A stretch of DNA of 64,000 bases, from contig NZ_CP041617.1 in the NCBI RefSeq assembly GCF_014217995.1, forward strand, positions 1,054,001 through 1,118,000. Reading direction: 5' to 3'. Made by a program: the position numbers and the translations under genes. The notes beneath the pieces are model-generated. The model had not been told where the DNA came from, did no database searches, and saw only the letters and a program-made list of their open reading frames with translations. Shown here one piece after another: positions 1 to 8,602 of the stretch (the stretch's first letter is position 1; every line of letters begins with the position of its first letter). This DNA is from Campylobacter vulpis (lineage in GTDB: Bacteria; Campylobacterota; Campylobacteria; Campylobacterales; Campylobacteraceae).

Positions 1-2726
1 GCAAGGATTTAGAAGTCGCCGCAAATGATGTAAGGGATAAAATCGGCACACTCGCCCTTAGCGTAAAGCCTGAGATAGAAAAGGTATCTTCTGACTCTGG
101 CACTTCTATTTCGCTTTTTTTAAAAAGTAAAGATGAGCTTTATTTAATGCAGAGCATTAAGGATAAAATCAAACCCTTTTTACAAAGAATAGATGGGGTC
201 GGCAAAATCAACCAAGTAGGCTACAAAGAGCCTCAAATTCGCATAGAGCTAAACCCAAACGAGCTAAGAAAATATCGCTTAAATGCCTTAGAAGTAGCCA
301 CTCTCATACAAAATCAAAATTTTAAACAAGCACTAGGACAGCTTGAAAACGACAAGCAAAATTACATTTTAAAAGGCTATTTTGAAGCAAATTCTTTAGA
401 AGAGCTTAAGGAGCTAAGAATAATGCCAGGCGTTTTCTTAAAGGACATAGCGACGCTTTCTTATCTTTACGAAGATGCTAAACAAGTGGCTTTTTATGAG
501 GGTAATGGAGTGCTTTTAGAGCTAGGAAAGATAGCAAATTTTAATACCTTAGAAATGATTGCTAATGTTAAAAAAGCCCTGCCTATCTTGCAAAATAATT
601 TTGAAAATATCAAATTTAGCATTGTTTATGATAAGAGCTTAAATATCCACAAACATCTTTCCAGTGTAGTTTTTGATATGATTTTGGGCGTATTTTTGAC
701 CATAATCATCGTTTTTTTATTTTTACGCAATTTAAGTGCGACTTTAATCGCTTGTATAGCTATCCCAAGTTCGATTATTTCAACCTTTTTTATCATTGAT
801 TTGTTAGGCTATGATTTAAACCGCCTTACCTTTATCGCTCTTACTTTAAGTATAGGAATTTTCATCGATGATGCCATAGTTGTGATAGAAAATATCGCTA
901 AAAAATTAAAAGAATATCCCGCCTTAGAGGCGGCTTATCTTGGCATTAGTGAAATAGGCTTTTCAGTGCTTAGCATTAGCGTTGTTTTGCTGTGCGTTTT
1001 TGTGCCTATTTCTTATATGGATACGATTCCGGGCTTGTTTTTTAATACACTTGGCATTAGCGTAGCTTCTGGGATTGTGGTGAGTTTTTTTGTTTCTATT
1101 TTGCTTATTCCGTCTTTAAGTGCTAGATTTTTAAATCCTAAGCAAAGTGCTTTTTACCAAAAAAGTGAAGCGTTTTTCACAAAAATGGAACTTTTTTATG
1201 AAAATTTACTTTACAAAATTTTAAAAAATAAAGGCAAATTCATACTCATAAGCCTTGCATTTATTGTGTTTAGCTTTGCTTTAGCCTTGAAAATAGGACT
1301 TGACTTTTTACCTATGGAAGATGATAGCGAAATTCAAATTTTAGCTCAAAGTAAAGAGGATTTGAGCCTAGAAGCGATGAAAGAAAAAAGCCTTCAACTT
1401 CTAAGCGAAATTCAAAATGATGAAAATGTCGCTTACGCCTTTTTGCTTGTGGGCTATGAGGACGCAAAGGACGCCACTAAGGCTAAAATTTATGTCAAAT
1501 TAAAGCCGCTTGGAGAAAGAGAGCTTAGACAAAACGAAATTGTCAGTCTTTACCGCAATAAATTTAAAGATGAAAGTTTGAATATCAAAATTTTAGAATT
1601 GCCGAAAATCGACGGTGCTGGGATTGATGATCCTGTGCAGTTTTTAATTTTAGGAGAAGATTTAAAAAGCCTTGAAATGGCGACCTTAAGAGCAAAAGAA
1701 GTGCTACAAAAAGAAAAAAGAATTGTGGATATTAACGACAATGCCAACCTTAAAAAAGCCGAAGTGAGCCTTAGAATCAACAAAGAAAAAGCCAAGCTTT
1801 TAGATGTCGATCCTAAATATATAGCGGGGGTTTTGGGCTATTCTTTTGGGGAACTTGTAGTAGGAAGTATGGATAGGGGAAATTTCAAAGATGATATTGT
1901 TTTAAGCTTTAATGAGGCTTTTAAAAAAGATATTAAAGCTCTAGAAAAAATCAGCATTAAAAATAATCAAGGCGTAAATTTGGAGCTTTTGAGCGTGGTA
2001 GATTTCGTTTATAATGAAGATTTAAAAAACATTTATCATTATAATAAAAATCGCAGTGTTAAAATCACTGCCGGAACTAATGATATTTCTTTAGGTGCGG
2101 TTAAGAACCTACTTTTGGAGCATATGGACGAAATTTTAGGGCAGGATAGGAGTTTAAATTACGCTTTTTCGGGTTTTATTAATCTACTAGGTGAGACCAT
2201 TGAGGGCTTTGCTTTTGCGATTTTTTTGGGAATGATACTAATTTATCTTGTTTTAGCCGCACTTTATGAAAGTCTTATTTTACCGCTTATCATTATGATA
2301 ACTATGCCTCTAGCCTTTGGTGGGGCTTGTGTGGGGCTGTTTATCACAGGGCATAATTTTTCTTTATTTGTGCTCATTGCTATTATTTTGCTTTTTGGTA
2401 TGGTGGGGAAAAATGCCATTTTACTTGTCGATGTGGCAAATAAACAAACTCATCAAGGTTTAAGTGTCGATGAAGCCTTGATAAATGCTGGCAAAATGAG
2501 ACTTCGTGCCATTTTAATGACAAGTTTTGCAATGATTTTTGCGATGTTACCACTCGCACTTTCAAGGGGCAGTGGTTACGAAGCAAACGCACCTATGGCA
2601 ATAACCATTATTTTCGGGCTTGTTAGCTCCACGCTTTTAACCCTGCTTGTTGTGCCAGCCTTGTTTGAGTTTTGCTATAAACTTGATGTGAAATTAAGAA
2701 AAATTTATGAAAGAAAGAAATTATAA
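1..2726 (+). CDS. RND-family multidrug efflux transporter, inner-membrane subunit (CmeF-like), 5' end cut off
   Basis: This is the proton-driven inner-membrane pump of a tripartite efflux system. The reading frame is open from the window edge (codons start at base 3), so the ATG at 147 is internal and the true start lies outside. The visible ~907 residues hold most of both RND halves: porter segments, a first membrane bundle (about 700-1130 bp) carrying the family's paired acidic residues in an IDDAIVVIEN stretch, a second porter region, and a C-terminal bundle with a GMVGKNAILLVD stretch. In Campylobacter the two usual HAE-type pumps are CmeB and CmeF. CmeF seems more likely because the C-terminus stops soon after the last helix, but this rests on memory. 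Partner adaptor and outer-membrane genes are not visible. The gene ends 38 bp before a convergent gene. Confidence 0.85.
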   Translation, partial: KDLEVAANDVRDKIGTLALSVKPEIEKVSSDSGTSISLFLKSKDELYLMQSIKDKIKPFLQRIDGVGKINQVGYKEPQIRIELNPNELRKYRLNALEVATLIQNQNFKQALGQLENDKQNYILKGYFEANSLEELKELRIMPGVFLKDIATLSYLYEDAKQVAFYEGNGVLLELGKIANFNTLEMIANVKKALPILQNNFENIKFSIVYDKSLNIHKHLSSVVFDMILGVFLTIIIVFLFLRNLSATLIACIAIPSSIISTFFIIDLLGYDLNRLTFIALTLSIGIFIDDAIVVIENIAKKLKEYPALEAAYLGISEIGFSVLSISVVLLCVFVPISYMDTIPGLFFNTLGISVASGIVVSFFVSILLIPSLSARFLNPKQSAFYQKSEAFFTKMELFYENLLYKILKNKGKFILISLAFIVFSFALALKIGLDFLPMEDDSEIQILAQSKEDLSLEAMKEKSLQLLSEIQNDENVAYAFLLVGYEDAKDATKAKIYVKLKPLGERELRQNEIVSLYRNKFKDESLNIKILELPKIDGAGIDDPVQFLILGEDLKSLEMATLRAKEVLQKEKRIVDINDNANLKKAEVSLRINKEKAKLLDVDPKYIAGVLGYSFGELVVGSMDRGNFKDDIVLSFNEAFKKDIKALEKISIKNNQGVNLELLSVVDFVYNEDLKNIYHYNKNRSVKITAGTNDISLGAVKNLLLEHMDEILGQDRSLNYAFSGFINLLGETIEGFAFAIFLGMILIYLVLAALYESLILPLIIMITMPLAFGGACVGLFITGHNFSLFVLIAIILLFGMVGKNAILLVDVANKQTHQGLSVDEALINAGKMRLRAILMTSFAMIFAMLPLALSRGSGYEANAPMAITIIFGLVSSTLLTLLVVPALFEFCYKLDVKLRKIYERKKL

Positions 2727-2730
2727 GGGG

Positions 2731-2756
2731 TGATTTTAGCTCAAAAGCCAAAATCA
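2731..2756. terminator. Hairpin terminator between convergent genes
   Basis: Two 11-base arms (TGATTTTAGCT and AGCCAAAATCA, one mismatch) flank a CAAA loop, between the RND gene ending at 2726 and the ComEA-like gene ending at 2765 on the other strand. The T tracts are weak on both sides. Position and symmetry suggest a bidirectional terminator. Confidence 0.55.
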
Positions 2757-2764
2757 TCTAAAAC

Positions 2765-3004
2765 TTACTCCACAACAACAGAATCTTTTAAGTCCTCGAA
2801 AGTTTTATCCCCTATACCCTTAACCTTTTTAAGCTCTTCTATGCTTGTGAAATTTTGCTCTTTTCTATAATCTAAAATCGCCCTCGCCTTGGTCTCTCCT
2901 ATGCCTTTTAAGCCTTTTAATTCTTCAAGCGTAGCAGTATTTAAATTCACAGCCGCAAACAAAAAACTCGCTAAAGCAAACATTAAGAAAAATATTTTTT
3001 TCAT
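2765..3004 (-). CDS. ComEA-like helix-hairpin-helix DNA-binding periplasmic protein
   Basis: A 79-residue protein with a signal peptide (residues 1-17, ending at an alanine pair) followed by a ComEA-type double helix-hairpin-helix domain. The hairpins read LKGIGETKA and VKGIGDKT. In ComEA proteins this domain binds DNA without sequence specificity during natural transformation. The homologue I recall in C. jejuni, Cj0011c, is described as a non-specific DNA-binding protein that contributes to uptake. The start has a good ribosome site (AAAGGAGA). It appears to be transcribed alone and faces the RND gene across a shared hairpin. Confidence 0.88.
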   Translation of the reverse strand: MKKIFFLMFALASFLFAAVNLNTATLEELKGLKGIGETKARAILDYRKEQNFTSIEELKKVKGIGDKTFEDLKDSVVVE

Positions 3005-3076
3005 CTTTTCTCCTTTTAATAAAATTTCTTAATCTTACTTAAAAAATTTTAATTAAGAGTTAATTATTCCTTAAGC

Positions 3077-3568
3077 CTAATTCTCTTTAAGTGGCTTGAT
3101 ATGCTCGAAAAATACAAGCTTTGCACTATGCTCTTTTAAATTCTTAAAATTCTCACATTCAAGGCAAAGCATAGAGGAGGTAGGGAAAGAATGTAAGCAA
3201 AGAGAGCTTAAAAGCTCACAAAGCTTTAAAAGAGCGGGGTTATGTCCTATTAAAAGAACACTTTCTATATCCTCATCTAAATGCTTTAAAAAAGCAAAAA
3301 GTCCCATTTCATCTGCCTCATAAAACGCATCAATTAAGCAAATGTCTTTTTTGTCGTAGCCATAATACTTAGCCATTATTTGTGCTGTTTTTTTCGTCCT
3401 AATCGCAGAGGAAGCGTAAATTTTATCCCATTTAATCTCGTATTTTTGTAAGCTTTCAAAAAGGGCTTTTAATTCATTTTTACCTCTTTTTGAAAGCTTT
3501 CTGCTAAAATCATCTGTTTTAATTTCTTTTTGCGCTTTTGCGTGTCTTAAAATATAAATTTTTTTCAT
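3077..3568 (-). CDS. SixA-type phosphohistidine phosphatase (histidine phosphatase family)
   Basis: About 163 residues from the ATG at 3568, which follows an AAGGAGA ribosome site; a longer frame upstream would only read back into the rhomboid gene. The N-terminal LRHAKA motif (Arg8, His9) is the catalytic RHG-like site of the branch-2 histidine phosphatases, and the second core His lies in a LIGHNP motif. SixA removes phosphate from histidine phosphotransfer proteins, and related enzymes act on small phosphate esters. Substrate is not evident here. The start overlaps the rhomboid stop by four bases, so the two are translationally coupled. No phosphotransfer protein is nearby. I recall the C. 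jejuni equivalent as Cj1002c. Confidence 0.8.
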   Translation of the reverse strand: MKKIYILRHAKAQKEIKTDDFSRKLSKRGKNELKALFESLQKYEIKWDKIYASSAIRTKKTAQIMAKYYGYDKKDICLIDAFYEADEMGLFAFLKHLDEDIESVLLIGHNPALLKLCELLSSLCLHSFPTSSMLCLECENFKNLKEHSAKLVFFEHIKPLKEN

Positions 3569-4101
3569 CTTTTTCTCCTTAAAAATGCCAAAATATAACC
3601 ACTCATAAAACCGAAAATATGCCCATACCAAGCCACATTAATCCCCATAAACAAAGGCAAAAAACTCATCAATAAAATAGCCACAACAAGCCCTTTTGTG
3701 CTATTTTTATCCAAAAAGGCATAAAAGCCCATTAAAACACAAATTGCCCCACTCGCACCCACTAAAAAAATTTTTTGCCCCAAAAACTCAAAAGCAAAAA
3801 GCAAATAAAAAGCACTCAAAAGCGAGGTTATAAGCCCCCCAACAAAATAAAGCAAGGCAAAGCTCACGCTTCCCATATGGCTTTCTAAAATCCTACCAAA
3901 GCCAAAAAGCACTATCATATTAAGTGCTAGATGAGTGAAATTCCCATGCAAAAACATAGAGCTTAAAAGCTGCCAGAAAAAATTTTCCTCAAAAAATAAA
4001 AGATTAAGAGAGAAATATAAATCAAAAAAATTCGTATCAAAAAGCCAAGTTTGCAAAACAAAAACGAGGATATTTATAATAATCAAAGTCCAAGTTACCA
4101 C
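3565..4101 (-). CDS. Rhomboid-family intramembrane serine protease
   Basis: 178 residues with about six membrane helices. Rhomboids cleave membrane proteins within the bilayer using a Ser-His dyad. Here the serine is in a GASG motif (Ser117) and the histidine is in WYGH (His161), and a preceding His57-Asn61 pair matches the oxyanion-side HxxxN. The start is a GTG at 4101, preceded by AAGGAG with eight bases of spacing; an ATG five bases upstream is out of frame and hits a stop at once. It is coupled to the SixA-like phosphatase downstream. The natural substrate cannot be told from sequence. Confidence 0.88.
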   Translation of the reverse strand: MVTWTLIIINILVFVLQTWLFDTNFFDLYFSLNLLFFEENFFWQLLSSMFLHGNFTHLALNMIVLFGFGRILESHMGSVSFALLYFVGGLITSLLSAFYLLFAFEFLGQKIFLVGASGAICVLMGFYAFLDKNSTKGLVVAILLMSFLPLFMGINVAWYGHIFGFMSGYILAFLRRKR

Positions 4102-4162
4102 CCCATTTACTCCTTAACATTATTATTTTCTCAAATTTCACATAAAATTCACTCAAAGGCAC

Positions 4163-4168
4163 TATAAT
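4163..4168 (+). promoter_or_regulatory. -10 box for the PepSY-like gene
   Basis: A perfect TATAAT lies 25 bases before the ATG at 4193, with AAGGA as ribosome site. A 14-base direct repeat (ATTTTCTCAAATTT, at 4125-4138 and 4167-4180) brackets the promoter. It may be chance in AT-rich DNA. Confidence 0.55.
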
Positions 4169-4192
4169 TTTCTCAAATTTTAAGGAAAATAA

Positions 4193-4603
4193 ATGAAAAT
4201 TATAATTCTTATTTTAACACTTTTTTTGAATTTAAAAGCTGACATTATACTTTCTCCCCAAAATTTACCAAACGCCATAAAAGAATTTTTACAAAAAAAT
4301 TTCCAAGCCCAAATTAGCTTAGCACAAAGAGATGATAATGCTTATGAGATAGCATTAAATGACGGCACGGAGCTTGAATTTGATGTAAGTGGCGAGTGGA
4401 AAGAAATTGAAGCAAGAGGCACAGCGATAAGTTACGAAGTGTTACCACCCCACATTGCTAGCATTTTAAAAAATGAATTTAAAGAAAGTGCAATTAAAGA
4501 AATTGAACGCAAAATTACTTATTATAAAATCAAATTTTACAATAATTTTGAAATCATCATAGACTTTAACGGCACGATTTTAAGACGGGAATATGATGAT
4601 TAA
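4193..4603 (+). CDS. PepSY-like (DUF2874-type) periplasmic protein
   Basis: 136 residues. A signal peptide covers residues 1-16. The rest has two related halves of roughly 60 residues, each with a strand-rich pattern typical of the PepSY-like fold: residues with IALNDGTELEFDVSGEWKEI, then IKFYNNFEIIIDFNGTILR. Such proteins are exported, and some bind or restrain periplasmic enzymes, but the role of this one is unknown. It has its own promoter, is divergent from the rhomboid gene, and its last four bases overlap the end of the convergent glycosylase gene. Confidence 0.65.
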   Translation: MKIIILILTLFLNLKADIILSPQNLPNAIKEFLQKNFQAQISLAQRDDNAYEIALNDGTELEFDVSGEWKEIEARGTAISYEVLPPHIASILKNEFKESAIKEIERKITYYKIKFYNNFEIIIDFNGTILRREYDD

Positions 4604-5286
4604 AACATTTTTAAAGACTTTATCCAGTCCTCACCTTTCTCACTTAACTTTTTGCCTCTAAAAGCTACTTTACCAAAGGCTATGATTAAAGCGTGATAGA
4701 TTTGATACAGCTCGTAAAGTTCGCATTTTCTTCCTAAAAGCCGACATAAATTTTGCCTCTCCTGCTCGATGTCCTTTTGAAAAAATTCTCTTAAATCCTC
4801 ATAATTTTCCAACTCATAGCCCAAATGTAAAGCCAAGCGGTAAGTATAATTATCCACCACTAAAATTTCTCTCTTACAAAGATAATTTAATATCCCATCT
4901 GCACTTTCATACCCAAGCCCCTTGATATTTAAAAGCCACTCTCTATTTACATTTTCTTTAAAGCTTTTTATATCATCAAATTCCTGTAAAATAGCCTCCA
5001 CTAAGCCCTTTAATCTCTTAGCCTTAGTATTGTAAAAACCACTTGGCTTTATAAGCTCTGCTAAGGCTTTGTTATCCAAATTTGCCACTTGATTTAAGGT
5101 TGAAATTTGGGCTTTTTTGCAGTTTTCTAAAGCTTTTAAAACATTATTCCAATTTGTATTTTGTGTCAAAATGACAGAAATTAAAAGCTCAAATTCACTC
5201 AAGTCCCTCCCCTCTAGCCAGTCAAAATCTTGCCATTTCAAATCAAAACTTAAAAGTTTTTTAAAAATTTCTGCCGAATTCATCAT
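4600..5286 (-). CDS. HhH-GPD DNA glycosylase, MagIII type (3-methyladenine)
   Basis: 228 residues of the endonuclease III superfamily. The helix-hairpin-helix reads IKGLGYESAD (about 121-130) and the conserved catalytic aspartate is Asp145 in VVDNYTYR. The position of the Nth catalytic lysine is a glutamate (Glu127), and the four-cysteine iron-sulfur loop at the C-terminus is absent. Loss of both features is characteristic of the monofunctional MagIII 3-methyladenine glycosylase described in Helicobacter pylori, so base excision without lyase activity is the best call. The start overlaps the mfd stop (TAATGATG), so it is the last gene of the long sec-mfd run. An adenine-specific or other base specificity is possible. 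Confidence 0.75.
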   Translation of the reverse strand: MMNSAEIFKKLLSFDLKWQDFDWLEGRDLSEFELLISVILTQNTNWNNVLKALENCKKAQISTLNQVANLDNKALAELIKPSGFYNTKAKRLKGLVEAILQEFDDIKSFKENVNREWLLNIKGLGYESADGILNYLCKREILVVDNYTYRLALHLGYELENYEDLREFFQKDIEQERQNLCRLLGRKCELYELYQIYHALIIAFGKVAFRGKKLSEKGEDWIKSLKMF

Positions 5287-8210
5287 TAAGCCTTTCTTAA
5301 ATGCACCAAAATAGCCTCTAAAATATCATCTTCATCTTTGCTTTTAGCCTTAATCACTTCTTTTTCATCGTTAAGCTTGACTAGCTGGATATTCTGCATA
5401 TAATTGCTAATTGCCTTAAATTTTCCACTGGCTAAAATTTTAATGCGAATGAGTGCTAAAAATTGCTTCGTATAAAGATCAAGTTTGCCAAATCTATCCT
5501 CAATCTCCGCCTCAATCTCATAAAGCAAAGCATTATCCTCACACTTGCTAAGACGGCGATAAAGCTCTAGCCTTAAACTATCCTCAGCTATTAAATCAGG
5601 GTTTAAAAAGGCATTGATACCAAGTTTTAAATCAAGCTTATTTTCACGCACGCTTTCATTTTTACTAAGCTTATTTAACTCATCTTCAAGCATTTTAAGA
5701 TAAAGGCTATAACCAATTTGTTCTATATGTCCGCTTTGATCAAGCCCTAGTAAATTCCCTCCTCCTCTTATCTCAAGATCGTGATAAGCTAGTAAAGAAC
5801 CCGCCCCAAGAAAAGAATTACTCTCCAAAGAAACAAGCCTTTTTAAAGCCGCCTCACTCAAATTTGCCTTATCCTCAACTAAAAAATAACAATAACCCTG
5901 CTTATGACTCCTGCCAACTCTTCCTCTAAGCTGATGTAAATCAGCCATACCAAAACGCTCACTTTTTTCAATGATGATGGTATTAACATTAGGCAAATCT
6001 ATACCACTTTCCACAATCGAAGTGCATAAAAGCAAGTCATACTCTTTATTTTCAAATTTAAGCATCTCTTCCTCTGTGGTTTTAGCGTCTATTTTAGAGT
6101 GTAAAATAAGAATTCTTAGGTCTTTAAAAAGGTTTTTTAAATGCTTTTCACACTGCTTAATACTTGCAATATGATTATGGATATAAAAAATTTGCCCCCC
6201 TCTTCTAAGCTCTCTTAAAATAGCCTCTTTAAGAAGTGCGTCCTCGCTCTCTCTTACAAAACTTCTTACATCAAGTCTATCTTCAGGCGGGGTTTGTAAA
6301 ATACTATAAGATTTAATGGAGCTTAAAGCTTGATTTAAGCTTCTTGGTATAGGCGTAGCAGACATCGAAAGAAGATGGGAATTTTGGGAAAATTCTTTGA
6401 GTTTTTCTTTTTGTTTCACGCCAAATTTATGCTCCTCATCGATAATCACCAAAGCGACATTTTCACACTCAACGCTTAAAAGTGCGTGTGTGCCGACAAC
6501 AACGCAAGGCGTGTTTTTTTTAAGCTCCTCTAGTAAATGCTTTTTTTCCTTAGCACTTGTAAAGCGATCAAGCTTAAAAACCTTAAGATGAAATTCCTCA
6601 AAACGCCTTTTAAGACTTTGATAATGCTGATGTGATAAAAGGGTCGTTGGCACGAAAAAAAAGACGCTAAAGCCACTTTTTAGCACGGGAAAAATGGCAT
6701 TCATCGCTACTTCTGTTTTACCAAAGCCCACATCACCGCTTAATAATCTATCCATCACCCTAGAGCTTTTAAAATCCTCTAAAATTTCTTCACAAGCTTT
6801 GACTTGGTCTTCCGTGTAGGAAAACCCTGCCCTTTGCACAAAATCCGCCTGTGCTTCAAGGTCGATTTTAAGCTCCTTAGGCTTAATTAACGCCCTTTTT
6901 GCTGCCATAGCAATAATTTGCGAAGCAAGGGCTAAAAGCTTAGTTTTAAGCCTTTCTTTAAGCTTTATAAAAGTGCTTTTTCCCAGTCTATCTAGCAAGG
7001 GTATAGCACCCCCAACACCCAAATATTTATCAATCATATAAAGATTTTCCACAGGTAAGAGAAGTTTGTCATTATTTTGATATGAAAGTGCGACAAATTC
7101 CTTTTTAGCACCAGAAATATTCAGCATTTCAAGCCCTAAAAATTTCCCCACTCCATAATCCTCATGCACGATAAAATCGCCGATTTTAAGCTCGTCTAAG
7201 ATTAAATTTGCCTTGCGTTTTTGCCTTTTTTTATCTTTTTTATTTAAAGAAAGTATAATCTCATCACTACTAATAACATTAAGCCTTAAAGCACTTTGCT
7301 TAAAAATCACACTTGACATATCAAGTTCAAGTTGCTTAAAAAGGGCTTCATTTTGTGCTAAAATAGTAATTTTTTTATTTTGATGCAGAGCGAAAAAATC
7401 TTGATTATAAACACTTTGCAAATCTCTATAAACACTAGCTTCTGGTAAAATTTTTGTATTGATAAAATCAACATTTTCAAAGCTTGTATCAAATTTTTTA
7501 ATGCTTTTAAAATCAAGCTTTAAATAATCCTCAAAATCATCAACGCACCAAAAACCCAAAGAATTAATATCCTTAATCAAAGCCTTACTTTCAAAGCTCT
7601 CCAACCTCTCCTCAAATTCCTCATAAGCACTTTGAGAAAAATGGCTTAAAAAGGGGCAAATTTCAAGTTTATCAAGCTCACTTGGGATAGATTTTTGCGT
7701 GTCTAAATCAAAATATCTAATGCTCTCAATCTCCTCCCCAAAAAACAAAATTCGCACAGGCTTTTCTTCATTAATGCAAAAAATATCAAGCACCTCCCCT
7801 CTTAAAGAAAGCTCTCCCTTATCTTGCACCATATCGACAAATTCATAACCCAAACGTAAAAATTCATCTTTTAAAAGCTCCACATTAAAAGGCTTGGTTT
7901 TATCCAGTATAAAACCTTGCAAATGCTTTTTTGATGGAAGTTTTTTCAAAACACTTGCTAAAGGAGAAATGAGAATTTTTTTGGAATTTTCTTTATGGTA
8001 AGCATTTAAAACTTTACAAAGCTCAAAAAGCTCTTTAGAAAAAGCGCGTAAATCATCGCCAAATTCCGCTCTAAAATCAGGTAAAACAAAGCTTTTTATC
8101 TCAAAAAAGGCACTCACTTGAGCAAGCAAGTCTGCTTCTTTTTCATTTTCACAAAGCAACAATTCGCAAAAATGACCCTTTTTGAGATACTCAAAAAAAG
8201 ACGCTTGCAT
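5286..8210 (-). CDS. mfd: Transcription-repair coupling factor Mfd
   Basis: 974 residues. Mfd displaces RNA polymerase stalled at lesions and recruits UvrA. The order is a short UvrB-like N-terminal region, a CarD/RID-type polymerase-interaction domain (IGDFIVHEDYGVGKFLG, about 340-360), a RecG-like helicase with Walker A GDVGFGKT and Walker B DEEH, a translocation motif with RGRVGRSHKQG, and a C-terminal D7-type domain. It is shorter than the 1148-residue E. coli protein, mainly in the N-terminus and linkers, as is usual in this group. Its start shares one base with the bactofilin stop. Confidence 0.96.
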   Translation of the reverse strand: MQASFFEYLKKGHFCELLLCENEKEADLLAQVSAFFEIKSFVLPDFRAEFGDDLRAFSKELFELCKVLNAYHKENSKKILISPLASVLKKLPSKKHLQGFILDKTKPFNVELLKDEFLRLGYEFVDMVQDKGELSLRGEVLDIFCINEEKPVRILFFGEEIESIRYFDLDTQKSIPSELDKLEICPFLSHFSQSAYEEFEERLESFESKALIKDINSLGFWCVDDFEDYLKLDFKSIKKFDTSFENVDFINTKILPEASVYRDLQSVYNQDFFALHQNKKITILAQNEALFKQLELDMSSVIFKQSALRLNVISSDEIILSLNKKDKKRQKRKANLILDELKIGDFIVHEDYGVGKFLGLEMLNISGAKKEFVALSYQNNDKLLLPVENLYMIDKYLGVGGAIPLLDRLGKSTFIKLKERLKTKLLALASQIIAMAAKRALIKPKELKIDLEAQADFVQRAGFSYTEDQVKACEEILEDFKSSRVMDRLLSGDVGFGKTEVAMNAIFPVLKSGFSVFFFVPTTLLSHQHYQSLKRRFEEFHLKVFKLDRFTSAKEKKHLLEELKKNTPCVVVGTHALLSVECENVALVIIDEEHKFGVKQKEKLKEFSQNSHLLSMSATPIPRSLNQALSSIKSYSILQTPPEDRLDVRSFVRESEDALLKEAILRELRRGGQIFYIHNHIASIKQCEKHLKNLFKDLRILILHSKIDAKTTEEEMLKFENKEYDLLLCTSIVESGIDLPNVNTIIIEKSERFGMADLHQLRGRVGRSHKQGYCYFLVEDKANLSEAALKRLVSLESNSFLGAGSLLAYHDLEIRGGGNLLGLDQSGHIEQIGYSLYLKMLEDELNKLSKNESVRENKLDLKLGINAFLNPDLIAEDSLRLELYRRLSKCEDNALLYEIEAEIEDRFGKLDLYTKQFLALIRIKILASGKFKAISNYMQNIQLVKLNDEKEVIKAKSKDEDDILEAILVHLRKA

Positions 8211-8602
8211 TAATCAATGGTATTTTCTATCATTCTCACAGGCTCGTCTTCTTTTATCTTAGAGCTGCCATTGAAACGCCCTCCACTTTCTATGGAAATT
8301 TCTTTAATGACAATATTTCCACTTACAAATCCACCTGCTAAAATTTCAAGACTATTTGCCTCAAGCTCCCCTTCAAAAACACCATTAACGACTATTTTAT
8401 CGGATTTTAACTCACCTTTTAAATTTCCATTTTTACCGATAACAACTATACTTTCTGAATGGATAATGCCATTTAACTCCCCATCAACATGAAGCATAGA
8501 TGCAAAATAAAACTTACCCTCAATCTTAGCTCCCGATGAAATTACTGTTGTTTCCGAGCTTGGATTTGCTGGGCTGACACTGCCTTTATTAAAGATTGCC
8601 AT
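8210..8602 (-). CDS. Bactofilin (polymer-forming cytoskeletal protein)
   Basis: 130 residues with a central run of repeated short beta strands (about 20-105), in the pattern of GxxxGxI/V turns that forms the bactofilin right-handed beta helix, between short disordered tails. Bactofilins polymerise without nucleotide and position cell-wall enzymes; the H. pylori homologue CcmA works with M23 endopeptidases to make the cell helical. The start at 8602 has a strong AAGGAGAG ribosome site that lies inside the upstream M23 gene, so the two genes overlap by 61 bp. Pairing with that endopeptidase gene supports a role in cell shape. Confidence 0.88.
   Translation of the reverse strand: MAIFNKGSVSPANPSSETTVISSGAKIEGKFYFASMLHVDGELNGIIHSESIVVIGKNGNLKGELKSDKIVVNGVFEGELEANSLEILAGGFVSGNIVIKEISIESGGRFNGSSKIKEDEPVRMIENTID

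Noticed and set aside
1550-1795. 81-codon frame on the minus strand opposite the RND gene
   Set aside because: Lies wholly inside a strongly coding region on the other strand, has no ribosome site and no recognisable domain; the same holds for many other antisense frames.
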